A stretch of 64,000 nucleotides of DNA, taken from contig NZ_CP028365.1 of NCBI RefSeq assembly GCF_003033925.1, forward strand, positions 2,170,001 to 2,234,000, given 5' to 3'. The notes beneath the pieces were generated by a model, which saw only the letters and a program-made list of their open reading frames with translations, was not told the DNA's origin and ran no database searches. A program made the position numbers and the translations under genes. Shown piece after piece: positions 1 to 9,438 of this stretch. The DNA comes from Tannerella serpentiformis. Lineage in GTDB: Bacteria; Bacteroidota; Bacteroidia; Bacteroidales; Tannerellaceae. Numbering within the stretch: the first letter of the stretch is position 1; each line of letters begins with the position of its first letter.

Positions 1-96
1 AAGGGGCAGTACACCTTAGGGATCCGTCAGGGTATGCGCGACGAACAGCTGAATGGTATCGAGGCCATCGGCCTGCGTATCGAAGCCTCGCGCTGA
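1..96 (+). CDS. C-terminal end of an unidentified protein (5' partial)
   Basis: Frame 1 is open from the first base of the window to a TGA at 94-96, giving the last 31 residues of a protein ending in LRIEASR. The fragment is too short to assign to a family. It is followed by about 390 bases without a clear gene, so it is probably the last gene of its transcription unit. Confidence 0.5.
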   Translation, partial: KGQYTLGIRQGMRDEQLNGIEAIGLRIEASR

Positions 97-487
97 CCCT
101 CGTAACACGAGTTCGATGTAAGAATAAAGCCGGCAGAGAGTCTCTACGGAAGCTACGCGAGGGCCAAAACGTTTTTGGAAATGCTTTGGCCGTTACAGCG
201 CGCTATCAAAGACATTCTCCAAGGAGAAAGACCCTCATCTTTCGTCGGATTCACGCGTTAAACGACCGAGCCCCCAACTGCTGACGGTTGGGCTTACCAT
301 CAGGCGACGGCCGTCCCTCAAGGTGTAGAGAAGGAAGTCCATAGTCGCTTTATCCTTATGGGACAATAACATATATTATATCCGGGGCCACGAACATTCT
401 CTCTTATAGCACTTTTCAGAATGGAATTAAACCATACTTTTGTGCGACTTTTTCGAGAAATAGAAAGTGGACAATGAATTCAAACGC
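97..487. other. Structured intergenic region upstream of purH
   Basis: No convincing ORF is present. Several local inverted repeats can be seen: GGCCAAA near 162 pairs with TTTGGCC near 185; GAAAG near 228 pairs with CTTTC near 239; CCCAAC near 274 pairs with GTTGGG near 287. The last 100 bases are AT-rich and should hold the purH promoter. The region could hold a leader or a small RNA, but I do not recognise a known RNA family. Confidence 0.35.
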
Positions 488-2023
488 ATGATGACGGATG
501 AAAAGAAGCGGATAAGCCGAGCCCTAATCTCAGTTTATCACAAAGACGGACTATTAGAAGACATAATAAAGACGCTCCACAACGAAGGCGTGCAGCTCGT
601 CTCGACAGGAGGCACACAAACCTTCATCGAATCGTTAGGCATACCGTGCGAAACGGCCGAGAGCCTGACCGGTTATCCCTCCATCTTAGGAGGGCGAGTG
701 AAAACTTTACATCCCAAAATATTTGGCGGCATCCTGGCCCGCCGTGAATACGACACAGACCTCCGGCAGCTGTCGGAATATGATATACCGGCGATCGACT
801 TGGTGATCGTCGACCTATATCCTTTTGAAGAGACCGTGGCCTCAGGTGCAGGCGAGGCCGATGTGATCGAAAAGATCGACATCGGTGGCATATCCCTTAT
901 TCGTGCCGCGGCAAAAAACTATCGCGACGTAACGATCGTTGCTTCACGAGCGCAATACGCCCCCCTGTTGGAACTGCTCAAGCAGGGCGGCGCACAGACA
1001 ACGCTCGACGATCGTCGCCGATTCGCACGTGCCGCTTTCGCCGTTTCATCCGGCTACGACGCAGCCATCTTTCGCTATTTCGACGCCGACGAACACACCG
1101 CATTTCGCGTTGCATTCGACGACGCCATGCCCATGCGTTACGGAGAGAATCCCCATCAACGGGGCATCTTTTTTGGCTCATTCGATGCACTCTTCGATCG
1201 CCTGCATGGCAAACAAATATCCTACAACAACTTGCTGGATATTGATGCTGCGGTCGCACTTATCGACGAGTTCGACGAGCCGACCTTCGCTATCCTCAAG
1301 CATAACAATGCGTGCGGAGTGGCTTCCCGTCCGACGATGGTCGAAGCGTGGAAAGCGGCCTTGGCTGGCGATCCCGTCTCAGCCTTCGGCGGCGTGTTGA
1401 TAGGCAACCGAGCGATCGATGCCGAGGCTGCCAACGAGATCGATCAGATATTTTTCGAGGTGATCATCGCACCGGATTATACTGAGGACGCGATCCGTAT
1501 TTTGAGTAAAAAGAAAAACCGCATCATCCTGCGCCGCAAGGCCGTTGGGGCGGGACAAGGCCTTGCCTTCCGCTCCCTCCTCAATGGCGTACTCGTGCAG
1601 GATCGCGACCTAAGCACACAAACCGCTGGCGACCTCAAGCCGATGACAACAGCTCTCCCCACCGAGAGAGAAACCGTCGACTTGCTGTTTGCCAACAAGA
1701 TTGTGAAGCATAGCAAGTCCAATGCAATCACGCTGGCGAAAAACAAGCAGCTCTGCGCCAATGGTGTGGGGCAAACATCGCGTGTGGATGCACTCAAACA
1801 GGCCATCGAAAAGACCCGTACGTTCGGCTTCGATCTGAGCGGTGCGGTGATGGCCTCGGATGCGTTCTTCCCCTTCCCCGACTGTGTCGAAGCAGCTGCT
1901 GAGGCGGGAGTTACGGCCGTAATCCAACCCGGAGGATCCGTCAACGACGAACTCTCGGTGGAGTATTGCAATGCGCATCATATAAGTATGGTAAAGACGG
2001 GTACCCGTCACTTCAAACATTAA
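488..2023 (+). CDS. purH: Bifunctional AICAR formyltransferase / IMP cyclohydrolase
   Basis: PurH carries out the last two steps of de novo IMP synthesis in the cytosol: 10-formyl-THF-dependent formylation of AICAR, then ring closure. The N-terminal MGS-like cyclohydrolase domain covers about residues 1-150 (RALISVYHKDG and TGGTQTF motifs). The rest is the AICARFT part, with the catalytic-type motif KHNNACG near residue 271 (commonly KHxNPCG). The length of about 511 residues matches the family. The frame is open from a GTG at 467, but the ATG at 488 (or 491) fits the usual N-terminus, which begins only about 10 residues before the conserved core. It is followed by mreB after 27 bases. Confidence 0.95.
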   Translation: MMTDEKKRISRALISVYHKDGLLEDIIKTLHNEGVQLVSTGGTQTFIESLGIPCETAESLTGYPSILGGRVKTLHPKIFGGILARREYDTDLRQLSEYDIPAIDLVIVDLYPFEETVASGAGEADVIEKIDIGGISLIRAAAKNYRDVTIVASRAQYAPLLELLKQGGAQTTLDDRRRFARAAFAVSSGYDAAIFRYFDADEHTAFRVAFDDAMPMRYGENPHQRGIFFGSFDALFDRLHGKQISYNNLLDIDAAVALIDEFDEPTFAILKHNNACGVASRPTMVEAWKAALAGDPVSAFGGVLIGNRAIDAEAANEIDQIFFEVIIAPDYTEDAIRILSKKKNRIILRRKAVGAGQGLAFRSLLNGVLVQDRDLSTQTAGDLKPMTTALPTERETVDLLFANKIVKHSKSNAITLAKNKQLCANGVGQTSRVDALKQAIEKTRTFGFDLSGAVMASDAFFPFPDCVEAAAEAGVTAVIQPGGSVNDELSVEYCNAHHISMVKTGTRHFKH

Positions 2024-2050
2024 CATTGAACTAAAGACATAACGAATAAT

Positions 2051-3070
2051 ATGGGATTATTCTCCTTCACACAAGAATTAGCTATCGATCTGGGGACGGC
2101 TAACACGATCATTGTCAGCGATGGGAAAATCGTTGTTGATGCGCCGTCTGTGATCGCATTAGATAAACGTACGGACAAGGTGTTAGCCGTCGGCGAGACA
2201 GCCCGCCAGATGCACGGTAAAACACATGAGAACATACGTACCGTCCGCCCACTCCAGGACGGTGTCATAGCTGACTTTTACGCCGCCGAACAGATGATTC
2301 GCGGATTGATCAAAATGATCCACTTCCGGAATCGTTGGTTCTCTCCCCCTTTGCGCGTTGTGGTTTGCATTCCCTCCGGTAGCACAGAGGTAGAGATACG
2401 TGCCGTGCGTGACTCTGCAGAACATGCAGGTGCACGCGATGTCTACATGATCTATGAACCCATGGCTGCGGCTATCGGTATAGGTGTCGATGTGGAGGCG
2501 CCAGAAGGAAACATGATTGTGGATATAGGTGGAGGCACGACGGAGATCGCCGTGATCTCACTCGGAGGTATTGTCTCCAATAAGTCTATCCGTATCGCCG
2601 GCGACGATCTGACGGCCGACATCATGGAGTATATGCGTCGTCAGCACAACATGAAGGTGGGCGAAAGCACGGCCGAGAGGATTAAGATCAACGTAGGTGC
2701 CGTCTTGACCTCGCTCGACAATCCGCCAGAGGATTACGTGGTGCACGGTCCGAATCAGATGACAGCACTGCCTATGGAAGTGCCCATCTCTTATCAGGAG
2801 ATTGCGCACTGCCTCGATAAGTCTATCTCGAAAATGGAAGCAGCCATTCTCAGTGCCCTCGAGCAGACCCCGCCCGAGCTTTATGCCGATATTGTTCGTA
2901 ACGGTATTTATCTGGCTGGTGGTGGCGCCATGATTCGCGGTTTAGAGAAGCGGTTGACGGACAAGATCAATATCCCGTTCCGTGTAGCCGAAGACCCGTT
3001 GCATGCCGTAGCCAAGGGGACCGGTATCTCGCTGAAGAACATCGACAAATTCAAGTTCTTAATTAAGTAA
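2051..3070 (+). CDS. mreB: Rod shape-determining actin homologue MreB
   Basis: This bacterial actin forms membrane-associated filaments that guide lateral-wall peptidoglycan synthesis. The actin-type ATP-binding motifs are visible: DLGTANT near residues 14-20, VDIGGGTTE near 158-166, and AGGGAMIRG toward the C-terminus. Its 339 residues are normal for MreB. It is the first gene of the mreB-mreC-mreD-mrdA-rodA cluster, which encodes the elongasome in order. A 90-base gap with a hairpin separates it from mreC; all later junctions overlap. Confidence 0.97.
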   Translation: MGLFSFTQELAIDLGTANTIIVSDGKIVVDAPSVIALDKRTDKVLAVGETARQMHGKTHENIRTVRPLQDGVIADFYAAEQMIRGLIKMIHFRNRWFSPPLRVVVCIPSGSTEVEIRAVRDSAEHAGARDVYMIYEPMAAAIGIGVDVEAPEGNMIVDIGGGTTEIAVISLGGIVSNKSIRIAGDDLTADIMEYMRRQHNMKVGESTAERIKINVGAVLTSLDNPPEDYVVHGPNQMTALPMEVPISYQEIAHCLDKSISKMEAAILSALEQTPPELYADIVRNGIYLAGGGAMIRGLEKRLTDKINIPFRVAEDPLHAVAKGTGISLKNIDKFKFLIK

Positions 3071-3071
3071 G

Positions 3072-3115
3072 TACCGGGGTCGTGTGCGGCGTGCATAGAG
3101 CTTTTCGCCCCGGTA
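3072..3115 (+). other. Hairpin between mreB and mreC
   Basis: TACCGGGG (3072-3079) is perfectly complementary to CCCCGGTA (3108-3115), with a 28-base loop that can fold further. No U-run follows, so it is not a standard intrinsic terminator. It could stabilise the mreB transcript end or tune expression of mreB relative to the downstream genes; that role is inferred. Confidence 0.35.
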
Positions 3116-3161
3116 AAGCGGAGGCTTTTATAGCGTACGCACTCCAGTCCTTCCACTATCT

Positions 3162-4031
3162 ATGCGGAAACTGCTTGAATTCCTTATAGGGAAAAGGCAT
3201 TGGTTCTTATTCTGTTTCCTTGAGATCGTTTCGTGCATACTCCTATTCTACAATCAGGATTACCACCGAAACCTAATCTTTGGTTCTTCTAACACCGTAG
3301 TCGCCCAGATCTCTTCTATTTCGGGCAGGGTGAGGTCGTACCTCGGACTCCGAGATGAGAACAAGGCCCTGTTTGAACAGAACGGGCAACTACAACTTCA
3401 GGTTATCAAACTGGAGCGAGAAATCGCGTACATGAAAGCCCATGCACAGACGTACGATAGCCTGTTTGTGGCCGATACCGTGACGATGCCTTATCACTTC
3501 GTCACGGCCGAGATCGTCAATAGCAACGTCTCTTCACTGTCGAATTACCTCACCATCGACAAGGGTACCAAAGACGGGGTGAAGGTCGATATGGGTGTCG
3601 TCACCACGCAAGGCATAGTCGGCATTGTATCGGTGGCGGATGAGCATTTCTCGGTTGTCATCTCTGTGTTGAATCCCAAGCTGCTCGTTAGTTGTAAGCT
3701 GCTGAATGGGAACTATCACGGGTCACTGGTTTGGGACGGGCGCGATCCACGATATGCTTATTTGGATGATCTACCTCGCCACGCCATCTTCAAGGAGGGC
3801 GACACGGTGGTTACTACCGGATTTTCGACGGCCTTTCCGCCGAACGTCATGGTCGGCACCGTGGCGAAGTTTGAGAAGAAACGGGATCAGAATTTCTATT
3901 CACTCAAGATCAAGTTGGCCACCGATTTCTCGGCCATAAAGTCCGTCCGAGTGATACAGAACGATTTCCGCGAAGAGCGTGAAGCGGTGGAAGAAAAAGC
4001 GCGTACCCTCATAACGAATAAGACAGAATGA
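3162..4031 (+). CDS. mreC: Rod shape-determining protein MreC
   Basis: MreC is a bitopic membrane protein that links MreB to PBP2/RodA on the periplasmic side. A single N-terminal transmembrane segment lies near residues 14-32. A coiled coil follows (about 68-100, rich in E, Q, L and K). The beta-domain core comes after that, with the conserved stretch GTKDGVKVDMGVV near 145-157 and a GDTVVTTGFS motif later. Its 289 residues are typical for Bacteroidales. The stop overlaps the mreD start in an ATGA arrangement. Confidence 0.95.
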   Translation: MRKLLEFLIGKRHWFLFCFLEIVSCILLFYNQDYHRNLIFGSSNTVVAQISSISGRVRSYLGLRDENKALFEQNGQLQLQVIKLEREIAYMKAHAQTYDSLFVADTVTMPYHFVTAEIVNSNVSSLSNYLTIDKGTKDGVKVDMGVVTTQGIVGIVSVADEHFSVVISVLNPKLLVSCKLLNGNYHGSLVWDGRDPRYAYLDDLPRHAIFKEGDTVVTTGFSTAFPPNVMVGTVAKFEKKRDQNFYSLKIKLATDFSAIKSVRVIQNDFREEREAVEEKARTLITNKTE

Positions 4032-4546
4032 TTAAGGGCTTGCTCAAAGTCGTGGCGTATATCGTCGTGTGTGTACTGTTGCAGGTGACGGTGTTTAACC
4101 ACATCCACCTCTTCAACCTCATGACGCCCTTCTTGTACCTCTACGCCATCGCCAAGATCCCCGCCGGATTCACGCGCGTGCAGGTCATTTGGATGGCTTT
4201 CATTACGGGGCTACTGGTCGACATCTTCTCCGGGACACTCGGCATACATGCCGCCGCGTCTACCCTGATCGGCTACTATCGTAATCCGCTTATGCACGCC
4301 TTTACCGACAAGGAAATGCTCGAAGACGCTTCGCCCTCGTACGTTACGCTGGGCACGGGCGCCTTTATGAAATATATCGTCTGCCTGACGTTCCTTCATC
4401 ACACGGCCCTGTACGCCATCGAGTCCCTCTCCTTGTTCGATCCTCCTTACCTACTCCTTCGCATCGCATCCAGCACTGTGCTGACTACGCTTTGCCTCTT
4501 TGTGATTGAAGCCTTCCATATGGAACGTCGAAGTGGAGAACTTTAA
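4028..4546 (+). CDS. mreD: Rod shape-determining protein MreD
   Basis: This small polytopic inner-membrane protein (172 residues) has about five hydrophobic segments and little else. MreD is poorly conserved, and the call rests on size, topology and position between mreC and the PBP2 gene. Its start overlaps the mreC stop by 4 bases, and its last 14 bases overlap the probable GTG start of mrdA, so translation is likely coupled. Confidence 0.9.
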   Translation: MIKGLLKVVAYIVVCVLLQVTVFNHIHLFNLMTPFLYLYAIAKIPAGFTRVQVIWMAFITGLLVDIFSGTLGIHAAASTLIGYYRNPLMHAFTDKEMLEDASPSYVTLGTGAFMKYIVCLTFLHHTALYAIESLSLFDPPYLLLRIASSTVLTTLCLFVIEAFHMERRSGEL

Positions 4547-6404
4547 GAAATACGCTTACGAAAACCGGCGATTCATCGTCATCGGCTCCGTCATCTTTGT
4601 GCTGCTCGTCTACATCGTGCGGCTCGCTCTTTTGCAGCTTGTAGACAGTAATTACAAGGCCTCGGCGGACAATAACGCCTTTCTCAGGAAGGTGCTCTAT
4701 CCTGCACGCGGCGTCATTTACGACCGCAACGGCCAGCTGCTTGTCTACAACCAACCGGCCTACGACGTGATGCTCATCATGCGCGAGATACAGGCCTTCG
4801 ACACCCTTGATTTCTGTCGCACGCTGGGCATTACCAAAGAGGTGTTCGACAAGCGCATCGCCGATATCAAGAACAAGAAGCTCAACCCCGGCTACTCCTC
4901 TTACGTGCCGCAGGTGTTCATGAACCAGCTCTCCTCCTATGAGTACGGCGCCCTGCAAGAGAAGCTCTACAAGTTCCCCGGCTTCTACATACAGAATCGC
5001 ACCATCCGCGAATACACCTATCCCAATGCCGCCCTACTGCTGGGCAACATCGGCGAGGTGAACCGACGCGACATCAAAGAGGATAACTACTACAATCAGG
5101 GCGACTATGCCGGGCGTGCTGGTGTAGAGCGTTCGTACGAGAAATGGCTCCGCGGAAAGAAGGGCATCGAGGTGCTTCTGCGCGATGCCCGCGGACGTAT
5201 CAAGGGCCGATTTGAGGACGGAAGGCACGACGAAGTGCCCATATCGGGCAAGAACCTCACCCTCGCTATCGATATCAATCTCCAGATCTTGGCCGAGAAG
5301 CTGCTCAAAAACAAAGTCGGCAGCATCGTCATGATCGAGCCTGCCACCGGTGAGGTGCTATGCTTGGCCAGCTCGCCCGGCTACGATCCCAACCTGCTGG
5401 TGGGCCGTAAACGCGGAAAGAACTACGCCATGCTGGAGGAAGACCCCACCAAGCCCCTCTTTGACCGATCCATCATGGCCATGTACCCCCCGGGATCGAC
5501 CTTCAAACCCACCCAAGGACTCATCTTCCTGCAAGAGGGTGTCATCACTCCCGATAAACTCTACACCTGTGCCCGCGGATACCCGTACCACGGAGGCAAA
5601 CCTGCCTGCCACGGCCACGGATCGCCCCTGGCACTTATTCCGGCTATCGCCACCTCCTGCAACTCCTATTTCTGCTGGGGACTGCACGACATGCTTGATA
5701 GCCGTCGCCGATACCCCACCGTGCAGGAAGCCCTCGACAAATGGAAAGACTACATGGTGGCCCAGGGATATGGCTATCAGCTGGGCATTGACCTGCCCGG
5801 TGAGAAGCGCGGATACATCCCCAACAGCAAGGTCTACGACAAGGTCTACAAGTCGGCACGCTGGAACTCCAGCACCATCATCTCCATCGCCATCGGACAG
5901 GGCGAGGTGCTCGCCACCCCGCTGCAGATCTGCAACCTGGCCGCCACCATAGCCAATCGCGGTTACTACATCGTCCCCCACGTCGTCCGGAAAATTGAGA
6001 ACGCACAGCTGGACTCCATCTACACCCACCGCAAATACACCGGCATCGATCAAGAGCACTACCGCGTCATCGCCCAAGGCATGCGTATGGCCGTCGTCGG
6101 AGGCACCTGCCGCGGGCTCAACATGCGCGACGTCGAGGTCTGCGGCAAGACGGGTACCGCCGAGAACCCCCACGGCAAGGACCACTCCGCCTGCATGGCC
6201 TTCGCACCCTATAACGAACCCAAAGTGGCCATTGCCGTCTACGTCGAGAACGCCGGCTTTGGTGCACGCATGGCCGTCCCCCTGGCACGCGTCATGCTCG
6301 AACGATACTTCCACGGCGCACAGGCCAACTCCGAGGCCGACGTGGAATCCCTTTCCAACACCGTAGTCAAGGCTACCAACAACAATAACCGTGTACCGAG
6401 ATAA
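4533..6404 (+). CDS. mrdA: Penicillin-binding protein 2 (elongasome transpeptidase)
   Basis: Class B PBP that cross-links lateral-wall peptidoglycan together with RodA. It has a short cytoplasmic tail, one transmembrane anchor (about residues 15-38), a pedestal domain, and a transpeptidase domain with STFK (active Ser near residue 322), SCN and KTGTAE motifs. I place the start at the GTG at 4533, giving MENFKKYAYENRRF. The open frame reaches back to a TTG at 4506, but that would overlap mreD by 41 bases. The end overlaps the rodA GTG start by 14 bases, the same overlap as at the mreD junction. Confidence 0.95.
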   Translation: MENFKKYAYENRRFIVIGSVIFVLLVYIVRLALLQLVDSNYKASADNNAFLRKVLYPARGVIYDRNGQLLVYNQPAYDVMLIMREIQAFDTLDFCRTLGITKEVFDKRIADIKNKKLNPGYSSYVPQVFMNQLSSYEYGALQEKLYKFPGFYIQNRTIREYTYPNAALLLGNIGEVNRRDIKEDNYYNQGDYAGRAGVERSYEKWLRGKKGIEVLLRDARGRIKGRFEDGRHDEVPISGKNLTLAIDINLQILAEKLLKNKVGSIVMIEPATGEVLCLASSPGYDPNLLVGRKRGKNYAMLEEDPTKPLFDRSIMAMYPPGSTFKPTQGLIFLQEGVITPDKLYTCARGYPYHGGKPACHGHGSPLALIPAIATSCNSYFCWGLHDMLDSRRRYPTVQEALDKWKDYMVAQGYGYQLGIDLPGEKRGYIPNSKVYDKVYKSARWNSSTIISIAIGQGEVLATPLQICNLAATIANRGYYIVPHVVRKIENAQLDSIYTHRKYTGIDQEHYRVIAQGMRMAVVGGTCRGLNMRDVEVCGKTGTAENPHGKDHSACMAFAPYNEPKVAIAVYVENAGFGARMAVPLARVMLERYFHGAQANSEADVESLSNTVVKATNNNNRVPR

Positions 6405-7842
6405 CGAAAGAAGGAGTCTCTGGCTCTCTGTCGACTGGCTGACCATCATCGTCTACATACTCATGGTCGGCTGCGGATGGCTCAGCATCTGCGGCGCCAG
6501 CTACGAGTATGACACCACCGGCCTCTTCGACCCCGCCGGCCGACCCGGCTCACAGCTCATCTGGATAGGCTCCGCCTTCGCCCTGAGCTTCGTCATACTC
6601 ATGCTCGAGCGCGACATCTATGAGACCTTCGCCTACCTCTTCTATGGCCTCATCATCCTCCTACTCATTGCCACCATCTTCCTGGCGCCCGACATCAAGG
6701 GCTCGCGCTCCTGGCTCGTCCTCGGCCCTATCCGCCTGCAGCCCGCCGAGTTCGCCAAGTTCGCCACCGCCCTGGCCTTGGCACGCCTGATGAACAGCTA
6801 CAACTTCAACCTCTTTACCCTCCGCAATTTCGGCCTCGTGCTGCTCATCATCCTGCTGCCCATGGGCCTTGTGCTGATGCAGAAAGAGACCGGATCGGCC
6901 CTCGTCTTCCTCGCCTTCGCCCTGATGCTCTATCGCGAAGGCATGTCCGGCTATCTGCTGCTGGCCGCCGTCTGTGCCGTCACCTTCTTCGTCACCGTGA
7001 TGAAGTTCGACGACACCCTCCTCGGAGCCACCCCAGCCGGCGCACTCATCGTCTCCTCCCTCACCCTCATCATTGAGATGCTCCTCGTCACCGGCCTTCG
7101 GAACGACCGCCTCACGCTCCGCATCATCCTCTACGGCCTCGTGGCCGCCCTCCTCACGGCCATCATCGCCTCGCTCTACATACCCGTCAACTTCGTTTGG
7201 GTGCTTGTTGGCGTCATCCTCACCTCCAGCCTCATGCTCATTGTCCAAGCCATCGTCAAGCTCAGTTGGCGTTACGCCCTTGTGGCCCTCTTTGCCCTCT
7301 CGTCCGTAGCCTTCATGTTGTCGGTCAACTACGTCTTCAACGACATGCTCGAGCCCCACCAGCAGCAACGCATCCGCGTCTCCCTCGGCCTGGAGGACGA
7401 CCCCGGCGGATCGGGCTACAACGTCAACCAGTCCAAGATCGCCATCGGCTCCGGCGGCCTGTTGGGCAAAGGCTTCCTTAACGGCACACAGACGAAGCTC
7501 AAATACGTGCCCGAGCAAGACACCGACTTCATCTTCTGCACCGTCGGCGAGGAGTTCGGCTTCGTCGGCTCCATTGTTGTCCTGACCCTTTTCGGTGTGA
7601 TGATCGTGCGACTCATCACGCTGGCCGAGCGACAAGACACCCTTTTCGGGCGCGTCTACGGCTACAGTGTAGCCTCCATCATCCTCTTTCACCTCGTCAT
7701 CAACGTCGGCATGGTGCTCGGTCTCACCCCCGTGATCGGCATCCCCCTACCCTTCTTCAGCTACGGCGGCTCGTCGCTCTGGGGCTTCACCATCCTCCTT
7801 TTCATCTTCCTCCGCATCGACGCCTCGCGGAAAGAAGTGTGA
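6391..7842 (+). CDS. rodA: Rod shape-determining SEDS glycosyltransferase RodA
   Basis: RodA polymerises lipid II into glycan strands in the elongasome, paired with the PBP2 encoded just upstream. It has ten or more hydrophobic segments and the SEDS signatures LQPAEFAKF in the first half and PLPFFSYGGSS near the C-terminus. At 483 residues it is longer than the E. coli protein because of an extra hydrophobic insertion in the middle, as is usual in Bacteroidetes. The start is a GTG inside the end of mrdA. It is the last gene of the cluster. Confidence 0.96.
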   Translation: MYRDNERRSLWLSVDWLTIIVYILMVGCGWLSICGASYEYDTTGLFDPAGRPGSQLIWIGSAFALSFVILMLERDIYETFAYLFYGLIILLLIATIFLAPDIKGSRSWLVLGPIRLQPAEFAKFATALALARLMNSYNFNLFTLRNFGLVLLIILLPMGLVLMQKETGSALVFLAFALMLYREGMSGYLLLAAVCAVTFFVTVMKFDDTLLGATPAGALIVSSLTLIIEMLLVTGLRNDRLTLRIILYGLVAALLTAIIASLYIPVNFVWVLVGVILTSSLMLIVQAIVKLSWRYALVALFALSSVAFMLSVNYVFNDMLEPHQQQRIRVSLGLEDDPGGSGYNVNQSKIAIGSGGLLGKGFLNGTQTKLKYVPEQDTDFIFCTVGEEFGFVGSIVVLTLFGVMIVRLITLAERQDTLFGRVYGYSVASIILFHLVINVGMVLGLTPVIGIPLPFFSYGGSSLWGFTILLFIFLRIDASRKEV

Positions 7843-7992
7843 GTCCCCAAAAGCGAAGCCCGGGAGGGGGGCATGATGAGGGCGGAGGCGGTAGCGAGAG
7901 TCCTGTTCTTAATGATCGATTGGGGATTGTGCTTATACATTTGGCGCATATTATTTCATCACCAACATTCAACCATCATACATACAATTCTT

Positions 7993-8832
7993 ATGGGAAG
8001 CAGTAAATCCAATTTAGAGAGCGAGAATGTCAAGAGCAAGATCGTCGAATACAAATACGACGGAAAAGGAACGCTAACAATTTCCGGATCAGGAGAAATA
8101 CCGAAGAGCTTATTAAAGGAGGTTTCCAGTCTCAAAGTTGGGACCCTTGTTATACAAGGCGAAGTAGAGAGCATAGGAGAAGACGTCTTCAGAGGCTTTT
8201 CTTTTTTGACGAAGGTTGAAATAAACAGCCCCATTCAATCTATAGGAGACAATGCATTCTGCGGGTGCGATAGATTGAGGAGTATCAAGATTCCGGCTAG
8301 TGTTACAAGCATGGGCACCTCTGTGTTTTATGGATGTGATCATTTGGAAGAGATCGAATCTGAAAGCCTACGTTATCCAGCTGAGGATGGAGTACTCTTC
8401 AAAGTCACCGATGATGGGAAAAGGATCTTGGTCCGGTATCCGTCAGATCGAGAGGGAGAAGAATACAGCATACCAAATGATGTAGTGGAAATAGAAGAAT
8501 ATGCATTTGCAAAATGCCGTAACCTGAAGTCTATTAGGATTCCCGAAACAGTTAGAAAGATTGGTTGCGGTGTTTTTGATGCTTGTAGAGAGACGTTTTA
8601 TAGCAACTTGGAAACTATCACCGTTTCTAGAAACTTGGAAACTATCATCGTTTCATGGTTGTGCCCGCCAAAGGAGATCGATAGAGACATCTTTGGTAGA
8701 ATTACTGAGCCGTCCGAAATACGATTGATCGTTCCTGAAGGAAGTAAGTCTGATTATGAAAAAGATCCGGTGTGGAAAAATTGCGAGGTTATAGAGGAAG
8801 GCGATAAAGATATATGCCTTGAAACACCCTGA
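7993..8832 (+). CDS. BspA-type leucine-rich-repeat protein
   Basis: A 280-residue protein made of BspA/TpLRR-like repeats (LRR_5 type), with units such as VESIGEDVFRGFSFLTKVEI and MGTSVFYGCDHLEEIE. The segment around residues 202-215 is duplicated almost exactly (NLETITVS, then NLETIIVS). No signal peptide is visible after the ATG at 7993; the frame opens at 7873, but that extension is not LRR-like. Its base composition is clearly more AT-rich than the neighbouring rodA, which suggests separate ancestry. BspA LRR proteins in oral Bacteroidales mediate adhesion, but without a secretion signal the location of this one is unclear. Confidence 0.75.
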   Translation: MGSSKSNLESENVKSKIVEYKYDGKGTLTISGSGEIPKSLLKEVSSLKVGTLVIQGEVESIGEDVFRGFSFLTKVEINSPIQSIGDNAFCGCDRLRSIKIPASVTSMGTSVFYGCDHLEEIESESLRYPAEDGVLFKVTDDGKRILVRYPSDREGEEYSIPNDVVEIEEYAFAKCRNLKSIRIPETVRKIGCGVFDACRETFYSNLETITVSRNLETIIVSWLCPPKEIDRDIFGRITEPSEIRLIVPEGSKSDYEKDPVWKNCEVIEEGDKDICLETP

Positions 8833-8954
8833 TCGTCTGCGGATACTTCGTAACACAACCCTGCGTTGCAACGTCAGGTCTAAGATTAGTTGCAGCCACG
8901 CTGTTTGTAGACACAAGAAGGGAATTGCGTTATAGCCATCTGCCGAGCCTAAGT

Positions 8955-9275
8955 CGCTTTCCCGCGGCGGGGACGGCGGCTTCTTGAAAATGCTCTTCGC
9001 GCGGCGGAAAGCGTTTTTCGGAGATTTTGCCCCATTTCCCGCCGCGGGAAACCGATCTCCAGAAAATTTTACCGCCTTCCCGCCGCACGAAACCGTTTTT
9101 CGGGAGATTTTATCGCCTTCCCGCCGCGGGAAACCGTTTTTCTGAGAATTTTTCCCATTTCCCGCCGCGGGAAGGCGTTTTTCTGAGAATTTACCCCATT
9201 TCCCGCCGCGGGAAGGCGTTTTTCGGAAGTTTTGATCGGTTTCCCGCGGCGGGAAGGCGTTTTTGGAAATCAGCG
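8955..9275. repeat. Tandem array A, 41-bp period, palindrome-centred units
   Basis: Six units are in exact 41-bp register, with the CCCGCCGCGGG-like core starting at 9038, 9079, 9120, 9161, 9202 and 9243. Two degenerate units lie upstream, near 8961 and 8998. The core TTCCCGCCGCGGGAA has 7-base inverted arms around one base. The spacer reads like ACCGTTTTTCTGAGAATTTT. The array fills the gap between the LRR gene and the DUF6261 gene. ORFs crossing it are artefacts, since 41 is not a multiple of three. Confidence 0.9.
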
Positions 9276-9438
9276 ATCGGTTTCGCGTTTCATTTTGGCG
9301 TTTCACGGGAGCAGAGATCCATTTCGTGTTTGAGGACGACCTTTCTGCTTCAAAAACATCTTGCTCCAATTCAGGGGGAGCATCGAATCTTTTGGCATTT
9401 CATGCACCTTTGCATGGTTAATAAACACCCTGAGAGAA

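Noticed and set aside
97-487. RNase P RNA, tmRNA or a known riboswitch upstream of purH
   Set aside because: None of the conserved core sequences of these RNAs could be found by eye.
5358-6449. 363-codon minus-strand ORF
   Set aside because: Antisense shadow of mrdA in GC-rich sequence; low-complexity Val/Gly/Asp composition.
8653-9369. Minus-strand ORF of 238 codons through array A
   Set aside because: It is antisense to the LRR gene at one end and otherwise made of 41-bp repeats in rotating frames; no domain is seen.
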